Below are positions 1 through 4,661 of a DNA stretch of 5,655 nucleotides, piece after piece (positions within the stretch are counted from its first letter, which is position 1; the number at the start of each line of letters is the position of its first letter). This DNA comes from Dehalococcoidia bacterium (GTDB lineage: Bacteria; Chloroflexota; Dehalococcoidia; Tepidiformales; Tepidiformaceae). The position numbers and the translations under genes were made by a program. The stretch covers positions 1-5,655 of the forward strand of contig JALOAP010000228.1 of the NCBI GenBank assembly GCA_023228745.1. The letters run 5' to 3'. A model generated the notes under the pieces. That model did no database searches and had not been told where the DNA came from. It worked only from the letters and a program-made list of their open reading frames with translations.

Positions 1-491
1 CCGGTGCAGTTCACGACAACGTCGCCGGGAAGGTTGTCGAGACGCTCGACGCGGCGCCACTCGATTGGCCGGGAAACCTGTGACTCGAGCCAGGGAATGT
101 GGATGGCTGGCTCCACGCGTGGCGACTTGAAGGTCCACGTCCGGTCGCAGGGGTAAATCGTTGCGCCGGCAGTGAGCTCAAGGCCTTCCACGGCATCGGC
201 CCACCACGGCCGCTGCAGGTCTTCGACCACTTCGAACGCGGTGAGGATGTCGACGCCTGCTGCAGGGGTTGTGGCGGCGAGTTGCGTGAGGACGTCGTAG
301 CTGCGCTTGGACCAGCCGAACTCGCGTCCACCGGGAGTGATGCGGACCGGCATCCAGATGGCGCCGGCGGCGCCGGAGGTCGCTTCCAACCCCGGCTTTT
401 GGGCGACGACGCGGACGTCGTGGCCCTCGCGCTGAAGGACGACGGCGGTCGTGAGCCCGACAACACCGGCGCCGACGATGGTTACCTGCAT
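1..491 (-). CDS. D-amino-acid oxidase-like FAD-dependent oxidoreductase, N-terminal half (C-terminus beyond window)
   Basis: The frame from the ATG at 491 stays open to the window edge, giving 163 full codons. The protein opens with a dinucleotide-binding Rossmann strand and a GxGxxG loop (GAGVVG, residues 7-12). It then has an AAGAIWMP segment (41-48), which matches the AAGLWQP element of eukaryotic D-amino-acid oxidases. Near the cut it has a VEPAIHIPWLES stretch (126-137) and a DVVVNCTG strand (157-164), both in the order seen in the DAO family. In that family the enzyme uses FAD and oxygen to deaminate D-amino acids to 2-oxo acids. The substrate-binding Tyr and Arg residues lie in the C-terminal half outside the window, so substrate cannot be inferred, and another DAO-superfamily oxidase is possible. 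Family members usually have 310-350 residues, so about half is present. A good ribosome-binding site supports the start. The gene lies 78 bp downstream of pheT on the same strand with no clear terminator between, so readthrough from pheT is plausible. Confidence 0.85.
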   Translation of the reverse strand, partial: MQVTIVGAGVVGLTTAVVLQREGHDVRVVAQKPGLEATSGAAGAIWMPVRITPGGREFGWSKRSYDVLTQLAATTPAAGVDILTAFEVVEDLQRPWWADAVEGLELTAGATIYPCDRTWTFKSPRVEPAIHIPWLESQVSRPIEWRRVERLDNLPGDVVVNCT

Positions 492-497
492 AGGACA

Positions 498-503
498 CCT
501 CTC
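498..503 (-). promoter_or_regulatory. Ribosome-binding site of the D-amino-acid-oxidase-like gene
   Basis: On the minus strand GAGAGG precedes the ATG at 491 by 6 nt. This is a normal Shine-Dalgarno spacing and fixes the start. It contrasts with the two divergent genes at the other end of the window, which lack a well-placed Shine-Dalgarno. Confidence 0.6.
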
Positions 504-569
504 TGGTCCGCTCGCGTTCGCTCACCCAAGCGTACCGGTGGCCCCGATGCGGCGGGAGAAGCGGAGCTG

Positions 570-2987
570 CTACGTGCCGCGCAGCGCCGCCCCCACTTCC
601 TTCTCCAGTCGCTTCAGCAGGCCGGTCTGGATGCGCTCGACATCGGCGTCGGTCAGCGTGCGGTCGTCCGCCTGGTAGCGCATGGCGAGTGCGAGTGACT
701 TTTTCCCGGCGGGGAGGCCGGTGCCACGGTAGTCATCGAAGATATCGCCGGCCACCCGGACTGTGCCGGAGCGGTGGGAGCGCACGATTTCGAGCACGCG
801 CCCCGCCGGGAGACCGGCATCAACGAGAAGCGCGAGGTCCTGCCGGACCTCCGGGAAGCGCGAAGGCGGCGTGTAGGCAGGGCGTTCCGGGAGGACGCGA
901 ACGAGGTTTTCGAGCCAGAGCTCGAAGAGGAACACGGGCTCATCGATATCGAACTTCACCGCCGTTTCGGGGTGGACCTGGCCGACGATGCCGACGGGTT
1001 CGCGGCCGACCCAGGCCTCTGCCGTGTGTCCGGGGAGGAAGCCGTAGGGCGCCACAGGTTCGTAGGTGCCAGCCACGCCGAGATGGTCGAGCAGAGCTTC
1101 GACGGCGCCCTTCGCGTCGTAGAAGTCGAGGTGGTCGCCAGTCTCGCGGCCCCAGCGGTCAAGCCGCATGCCACCCACTGCGGCGCAGAGGACGGTGCGC
1201 TCGTGGGGCAGCTCGGCTTCGACCGTGAGGTATTCGAAGGCGACTTCGTAGAGGCGCAGAGGGCCCTCGGTGTGCCGGCGGTTGGTTGCGTAGGTCTCCA
1301 GTACGCTGCTGCGAAGCGTGGTGCGCAGGTACCGGTGGCGCGCGGCGACGGGGTTCACGACGGAGAGCGGCTCGGTGCGTAGCGAGTCTGATGGGTCGAC
1401 CACGCGCCCGAGGCGTTCGAGGTCGGTCATGGTGTAGGTGATGATTTCCTGGTAGCCGAGGGCGGCGGCGAGGTCACGGGTGCGTTCGCGCAGGTCACGC
1501 AGCGGGTCCGGCTCGACCGGCGGAAGGCTGCCACGGAGGGTGGTCGCGGGCAGGTCTTCGTAGCCGTGGATGCGGGCGATGTCCTCGATGACGTCGTCGG
1601 CGATTTCGACGTCCGGCCGCCAGTAGGGCGGCGTGACGCGTAGCGTTGCGTCAGCGTGTTCGACGGTGAAACCGAGCGCTTCGAGGATGCGCGTCACTTC
1701 GGGGATGGCGATAGCGATGCCCAGCACCTGCTCGATGCGCGCTTCGGTGACGGTGATCGTCGGGACCTGCTGCTTTCCCGGGTACACATCGACGATGCCC
1801 TTTGCGACTCGCCCGCCGGTGATCTGCTCGAAGAGGTGGAGTGCACGGCGCTGAACGTGCAACGGCGTCTCCGCGCCGATGCCTTTTTCGAACCGGGCCG
1901 AGGCCTCGGTCCGGAGCTTCAGCAGGGCCGACGTGCGGCGGATGGAACCGGGCTTGAAGTTCGCGATTTCGAGCAGCACGGTGCGAGTGTTTTCGTTCAC
2001 CTCGCTGTTTCCGCCACCCATGACGCCGGCGATGCTCACGGGCCCTTCAGCATCGCAGATGAGGAGCATGTCGGAATCGAGGTCGCGCTCGATGTCGTCG
2101 AGGGTGACGAGTTTCTCTCCCGGCTTCGCGCGGCGGGCGATGATCTGCTTGCCGCGTACAAGGTCGTAGTCAAACGCATGGAGCGGCTGGCCCGTTTCGA
2201 GCATCACGTAGTTGGTGATGTCGACGACGTTATTGATCGGGCGCATGCCCATGCGGAGGAGGCGATCCTGCAGCCATGCAGGGGATGGGCCGACGGTGAC
2301 ATTTTCGATGATGGAAGCGGTGAATCGCCGGCAGAGGTCGGGGTCTTCGATGGTGACGGAGATGAGGCCGGCAGCGGGGCGGCCGGACTCGGTGTAGGAG
2401 TCCTCGGGATGGCGCAGTGTGTTCCCTGTGAGGGCTGCGACCTCGCGGGCGAATCCGAACACACCGAGCAGGTCGGCCCGATTGGCCCAGGTGGAGATGT
2501 CGAACAGGACGTCGCCGAGCTGCTCCACGAGCGGCTTGCCGATGGGGGCATCGTCCGGGAGGACGAGGATGCCCTCGTGGTTGTCGCTGAGGCCGAGTTC
2601 CTTTTCGCTCAGGACCATGCCGGCGGACTCCACGCCGCGAATGGGCCGGAGCTTCAGCTTCGCGGGCTCGCCAGTGCGACCGTCGATGAGTGTGGCGCCT
2701 TCAGTCGCGAAGGCGACCTTTTGTCCGACGGCGATGTTCGGTGCGCCACAAACCACTTGCTGCTGACCCGCACCGGTCTCGACCGTCGCGAGGCGAAGGC
2801 GGTCGGCGTTGGGGTGGGGGTCAACAGCGACCACCTCGGCGACTTTGATTCGCTCGGGGTCCCAGTCGGCGCCAATGGTCTCCCAGCCTTCGACCTCCGC
2901 GGTCGCGTCGATGAGCCGTCGAGCGAGCTCAGGGACGGGGAGGTCAACGTCGACATAGTCGCGTAGCCATGAGAGAAGGAGTTTCAT
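570..2987 (-). CDS. pheT: Phenylalanyl-tRNA synthetase beta subunit
   Basis: PheT pairs with PheS as alpha2-beta2 in the cytoplasm to charge tRNA-Phe. The beta subunit binds tRNA and hydrolyses misacylated Tyr-tRNA-Phe. The 805-residue length is typical. Visible domains, in order, are: the N-terminal MKLLLSWLRDYVDVDLP start; an EMAP-like tRNA-binding OB fold (about 40-155, with PHPNADRLRLATVETG and VCGAPN); the B3/B4 editing region (about 215-395, with MRPINNVVDITNYVMLETGQ, LHAFDYD and LRTEASARFEKG); the B5 domain (about 405-480, with RPDVEIADDVIEDIARIHGY); the catalytic-like core (about 490-690); and a C-terminal FDX-ACB anticodon-binding domain (about 708-800, starting PSRFPEVRQDLALLVD). 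By eye, His270, Glu340, Thr360 and Ala362 occupy the places of known editing residues of the E. coli enzyme. An AGGAG lies 6 nt before the ATG. The gene is separated from pheS by 527 bp holding an inserted cassette, whose outer repeat supplies this ribosome-binding site. I see no frameshift or truncation. Confidence 0.98.
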   Translation of the reverse strand: MKLLLSWLRDYVDVDLPVPELARRLIDATAEVEGWETIGADWDPERIKVAEVVAVDPHPNADRLRLATVETGAGQQQVVCGAPNIAVGQKVAFATEGATLIDGRTGEPAKLKLRPIRGVESAGMVLSEKELGLSDNHEGILVLPDDAPIGKPLVEQLGDVLFDISTWANRADLLGVFGFAREVAALTGNTLRHPEDSYTESGRPAAGLISVTIEDPDLCRRFTASIIENVTVGPSPAWLQDRLLRMGMRPINNVVDITNYVMLETGQPLHAFDYDLVRGKQIIARRAKPGEKLVTLDDIERDLDSDMLLICDAEGPVSIAGVMGGGNSEVNENTRTVLLEIANFKPGSIRRTSALLKLRTEASARFEKGIGAETPLHVQRRALHLFEQITGGRVAKGIVDVYPGKQQVPTITVTEARIEQVLGIAIAIPEVTRILEALGFTVEHADATLRVTPPYWRPDVEIADDVIEDIARIHGYEDLPATTLRGSLPPVEPDPLRDLRERTRDLAAALGYQEIITYTMTDLERLGRVVDPSDSLRTEPLSVVNPVAARHRYLRTTLRSSVLETYATNRRHTEGPLRLYEVAFEYLTVEAELPHERTVLCAAVGGMRLDRWGRETGDHLDFYDAKGAVEALLDHLGVAGTYEPVAPYGFLPGHTAEAWVGREPVGIVGQVHPETAVKFDIDEPVFLFELWLENLVRVLPERPAYTPPSRFPEVRQDLALLVDAGLPAGRVLEIVRSHRSGTVRVAGDIFDDYRGTGLPAGKKSLALAMRYQADDRTLTDADVERIQTGLLKRLEKEVGAALRGT

Positions 2988-2993
2988 TGTAGG

Positions 2994-2998
2994 CTCCT
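2994..2998 (-). promoter_or_regulatory. pheT ribosome-binding site, embedded in the last heptamer of the flanking array
   Basis: The minus strand reads CTAGGAG followed by CCTACA and the pheT ATG. The AGGAG core has the usual 6-nt spacing. The heptamer CTAGGAG is in phase with the 7-bp repeat array at 2997-3021, so the site overlaps the end of the inserted cassette. The cassette either supplied this Shine-Dalgarno or abuts the original one exactly. Confidence 0.7.
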
Positions 2999-3021
2999 AG
3001 CTATTAGCTCTTAGCTGTTAG
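2997..3021. repeat. pheT-side terminal inverted repeat: four-unit, 7-bp array
   Basis: On the plus strand TAG triplets start at 2998, 3005, 3012 and 3019, exactly 7 bp apart, inside units of the type TTAGCTN. Read on the minus strand the units are CTAACAG, CTAAGAG, CTAATAG and CTAGGAG. The 25-bp block matches the reverse complement of 3487-3511 at 22 of 25 positions; the three mismatches fall on the variable base of the unit. The TAGCTA core is palindromic, so TAG or TAA also occurs every 7 nt on the opposite strand. Confidence 0.9.
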
Positions 3022-3091
3022 TAGTCGGCGCGCCACACCGAAGAACGAGACGCCTTGTTGTAAACGAATGACATAGTGATTCTTTTCCCTT
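3022..3091 (-). other. Noncoding segment of the cassette between the IVP stop and the inner end of the array, with a possible 18-codon ORF
   Basis: This is the most AT-rich part of the window near 3061-3091. A perfect GGCGCGCC palindrome lies at 3027-3034. An ATG at 3074 opens an 18-codon frame (MSFVYNKASRSSVWRADY) that ends at the TAA at 3020-3018 inside the array. The only purine-rich stretch upstream is AAGGG, poorly spaced at about 11-12 nt, so translation is doubtful. The segment may instead be a conserved structural part of the element. I see no Rho-independent terminator here. Confidence 0.25.
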
Positions 3092-3466
3092 CTAGCCCTG
3101 GCTGTTTGTGGCGGGGGTGAGCACGCGGCTACGAAGTGACACCAGCATCTTCTTGACTTCCACAAGCCTTCCCTCAAGCAGGCGGTGCGAGGGTTCGGTC
3201 AAGTATCCTAAGTCTCGTGCGAGCAGTAGCTGATATTCGACCTCAGTGGCCGACCCCAGTGCCACTGCAAGGAACTGTCCGAACTCCTTCGCTCCGCCCC
3301 GAGCGGAGCCTTCGGCGATGTTGCTCGGGACCGACGCTGCTGCACGTCTTAACTGCGATGTGAGACCATACAACTCTTCTCGAGGGAACGCCTTCGTCTC
3401 CGCATAGATCGACAAGGCGAGTTCATGTGCCTTTCGCCACACGATAAGGTCTTGAAACGGTCTCAC
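3092..3466 (-). CDS. Four-helix-bundle protein of the 23S rRNA intervening-sequence (IVP/S23, Avd-like) family
   Basis: The 124-residue product has the family signature throughout: FQDLIVWRKAHELAL (4-18), then FPREELYGLTSQLRRAAAS (27-45), then VPSNIAEG (46-53), and a third helix with KEFGQFLAVALGSATEVEYQL (60-80). Members are 115-130 residues long, form four-helix bundles (known members are pentameric), are basic, and are thought to bind nucleic acid. Relatives include the proteins encoded in 23S rRNA intervening sequences and the Avd accessory protein of diversity-generating retroelements. The cellular function of stand-alone copies is not established. The start is a GTG; the codon immediately before it is an in-frame TGA, so no longer start is possible, and a GAGGG lies 7 nt upstream. 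The gene is intact, lies between pheS and pheT in their orientation, and has lower GC than both, consistent with acquisition. It has no evident role in phenylalanine charging. Confidence 0.93.
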   Translation of the reverse strand: MRPFQDLIVWRKAHELALSIYAETKAFPREELYGLTSQLRRAAASVPSNIAEGSARGGAKEFGQFLAVALGSATEVEYQLLLARDLGYLTEPSHRLLEGRLVEVKKMLVSLRSRVLTPATNSQG

Positions 3467-3473
3467 TCAGTCG

Positions 3474-3478
3474 CCCTC
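3474..3478 (-). promoter_or_regulatory. Ribosome-binding site of the four-helix-bundle gene
   Basis: GAGGG on the minus strand precedes the GTG start at 3466 by 7 nt and lies just inside the heptamer array. It supports GTG as the true start despite the absence of an ATG. Confidence 0.55.
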
Positions 3479-3479
3479 A

Positions 3480-3517
3480 CTAACCGCTAATAGCTAACAG
3501 CTAGTAGCTAGTGGCTA
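3480..3517. repeat. pheS-side heptamer array, six units, containing the second inverted repeat and the pheS stop codon
   Basis: On the plus strand CTA triplets start at 3480, 3487, 3494, 3501, 3508 and 3515, exactly 7 bp apart. The units are CTAACCG, CTAATAG, CTAACAG, CTAGTAG, CTAGTGG and CTAAAA. On the minus strand these give six TAG codons cycling twice through all three frames; TAA or TAG also occurs at 3481, 3488, 3495, 3502, 3509 and 3516 on the plus strand. The block 3487-3511 is the inverted partner of 2997-3021. The outermost unit (3515-3517) is the pheS stop codon. Confidence 0.9.
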
Positions 3518-4570
3518 AAACTGCGACAGGAATCGCAGGTCGTTCGCGTAGAAGTGGCGGATGTCTTCGATGCCCCAGCGGAGGAGGGCGACGCGTTCGA
3601 TGCCGATGCCGAAGGCGAAGCCGGTGTAGCGGTCGGAGCCGTAGCCGGCGTTATCGATGATCTCCGGGTGGACCATGCCGGCGCCGAGAATTTCGATCCA
3701 GCCGGTGCCGTGACAGGTGGCACAGGAGGGGTCGGAGCCGCGACAGATGAAGCAATCGAGCGCCATTTCGACACCGGGCTCGACGAACGGGAAGTAGCTG
3801 TGGTGAAAGATGATTTTGCGGTCGGCGCCGAAGAGCTTGCGGGCGAACTCATAGAGCACGCCTTTGAGGTCGCTCATGCGGATGCCTTCGTCGACAGCAA
3901 GGCCCTCGATCTGGGTGAGCATCCACTCGTGCGTGGCGTCGGTCGCTTCCTGCCGGTAACACTTCCCGGGGACGATGACGCGGATAGGCGGCTCCATGCG
4001 TTCCATCACCCGGACCTGGTTGGGCGAGGTGTGGGTACGAAGGAGCATCTGTCGACGGCCATCGACGAGCTTATCGACCCAGATGGTGTCCCACATGTCG
4101 CGCGCGGGGTGGTCCTGCGGGATGCGGACGCCGTCGAAGTTGTACTTCTCCCACTCGACCTCGGGGCCTTCGGCGACGCGGAAGCCCATCTCTTCGAATG
4201 CGCGGATGCAGTCGCGGAGGGTCTGTGTGACGGGATGGAGGCGGCCGAGCTCCTGGGGGCGGCCGGGGAGGGTCACATCGAGCGCTGAGGTGGTGGTGAG
4301 CGCCTCGAGTTGCACCCGGCGAAGCTCTTCCTGGCGCGCAGCGAGGGCGGATTCGAGCGACTGCTTCAAGGCGTTGGCGTTCGCACCAAAGGACGCACGT
4401 TGCTCCTGGGGCTGCTCACGCACGGAGCGGAGCAGCGATGTGACACGGCCGTCAGCGCGGCCGAGCCACTCGACGCGCCACCGTTCGATCGCATCGGCAT
4501 CCGATGCATCACGGAGCGCGCTCAACGCCTCCTCGCGGAGTTCGTCCATCGCAGGGCTCGTAGTAGTCAT
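3515..4570 (-). CDS. pheS: Phenylalanyl-tRNA synthetase alpha subunit
   Basis: PheS is the catalytic subunit of the class II alpha2-beta2 enzyme, forming Phe-adenylate and charging tRNA-Phe in the cytoplasm. The 351-residue length is normal. An N-terminal helical, coiled-coil-like arm (about 8-95) precedes the catalytic domain. Motif 1 is at GRLHPVTQT (109-117). Motif 2 runs from PGKCYRQEATDATH (201-214) into the TQIEGL strand (219-224). Motif 3 includes GFAFGIGIERVALLRWGI (317-334). The end, NDLRFLSQF, is the usual PheS C-terminus. Cys273, Cys276, Cys283 and Cys286 form a CX2C-X6-CX2C knuckle, a probable zinc site found in a subset of bacterial PheS. The ATG at 4570 gives an N-terminus MTTTSPAMDEL; an internal ATG at 4549 is an alternative start. 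Neither has a good Shine-Dalgarno, but a TAGAAT hexamer 8 nt before the first ATG suggests a leaderless message. The stop codon lies in the heptamer array of the downstream cassette. Confidence 0.98.
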   Translation of the reverse strand: MTTTSPAMDELREEALSALRDASDADAIERWRVEWLGRADGRVTSLLRSVREQPQEQRASFGANANALKQSLESALAARQEELRRVQLEALTTTSALDVTLPGRPQELGRLHPVTQTLRDCIRAFEEMGFRVAEGPEVEWEKYNFDGVRIPQDHPARDMWDTIWVDKLVDGRRQMLLRTHTSPNQVRVMERMEPPIRVIVPGKCYRQEATDATHEWMLTQIEGLAVDEGIRMSDLKGVLYEFARKLFGADRKIIFHHSYFPFVEPGVEMALDCFICRGSDPSCATCHGTGWIEILGAGMVHPEIIDNAGYGSDRYTGFAFGIGIERVALLRWGIEDIRHFYANDLRFLSQF

Positions 4571-4578
4571 AGTCGTCG

Positions 4579-4584
4579 ATTCTA
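4579..4584 (-). promoter_or_regulatory. Candidate -10 element for pheS (TAGAAT), leaderless configuration
   Basis: TAGAAT on the minus strand lies 8 nt before the pheS ATG, so transcription would start at or next to the start codon. It differs from TATAAT at one position. The position 17 nt further upstream (4602-4607) reads CGGACG, only half-matching TTGACA. No Shine-Dalgarno is present between the hexamer and the ATG. Confidence 0.4.
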
Positions 4585-4601
4585 GCGCGGGGCAGTCCTA
4601 G

Positions 4602-4620
4602 CGTCCGGCGAATCCGGACG
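4602..4620. repeat. Perfect 7-bp inverted repeat in the divergent intergenic region
   Basis: CGTCCGG (4602-4608) and CCGGACG (4614-4620) are exact reverse complements separated by CGAAT. The repeat lies between the two divergent start codons, overlapping the -35 position expected for pheS. It could be an operator or an RNA hairpin; no T-tract follows on either strand, so it does not look like a terminator. Confidence 0.45.
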
Positions 4621-4648
4621 GGCGCATCCGGGCTGCATGCTGGTCGCG

Positions 4649-4654
4649 TACCAT
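4649..4654 (+). promoter_or_regulatory. Candidate -10 element for the thioredoxin-NHL gene (TACCAT)
   Basis: TACCAT lies 7 nt before the ATG at 4662 and matches TATAAT at four of six positions, including the key first, second and last bases. GGGAGG follows but touches the ATG directly, with zero spacing, so it cannot act as a normal Shine-Dalgarno. A leaderless start is the simplest reading. No -35 match is evident. Confidence 0.3.
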
Positions 4655-4661
4655 CGGGAGG

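Larger units (their letters stand above)
2997..3511 (-). mobile_element. IVS-like cassette: four-helix-bundle gene bracketed by inverted heptamer arrays, inserted between pheS and pheT
   Basis: This 515-bp unit contains one IVP/S23-family gene (3466-3092), a 70-nt noncoding segment after it, and a 25-bp imperfect inverted repeat at each end (2997-3021 and 3487-3511). Its GC is clearly below that of the neighbours: about 58% over 3121-3480 and about 51% over 3001-3120 by hand count, against about 65% in the adjacent end of pheS. IVP genes are best known from intervening sequences inserted in bacterial 23S rRNA genes, where complementary flanks form a stem that is cut out of the rRNA. Here the cassette sits in a protein operon. 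It encodes no transposase, integrase or reverse transcriptase, so if mobile it must be moved by something acting in trans. Mobility is inferred from architecture, composition and family; no clear target-site duplication is visible. Confidence 0.6.

Noticed and set aside
492..569. Terminator between pheT and the oxidase gene
   Set aside because: No stable GC hairpin followed by a T-tract is visible on the minus strand.
99..698. Plus-strand open frame across the oxidase start and the pheT end
   Set aside because: It spans two genes and their intergenic gap on the opposite strand, and its translation is low-complexity and Arg/Gly/Ala-rich.
1656..2966. Long plus-strand open frame (436 codons) antisense to pheT
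   Set aside because: It is a shadow of pheT in a GC-rich sequence. Its translation has no recognisable domain, while the opposite strand encodes a full-length PheT.
3027..3034. GGCGCGCC palindrome as a regulatory site
   Set aside because: An 8-bp GC palindrome is common by chance in GC-rich DNA and has no second copy nearby.
3480..3517. CRISPR-like or other spaced repeat array
   Set aside because: The 7-bp units are contiguous with no spacers, and the array is only 38 bp long.
2991..3517. Possible 4-bp target-site duplication GGCT on both sides of the cassette (2992-2995 and 3513-3516)
   Set aside because: Four bases are too few, and the right copy overlaps the heptamer array, so the match may come from the repeat itself or from chance. 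Comparison with an empty site is needed.
3554..4288. Plus-strand open frame (244 codons) opposite pheS
   Set aside because: Shadow of pheS; no domain signature and no plausible start signal.
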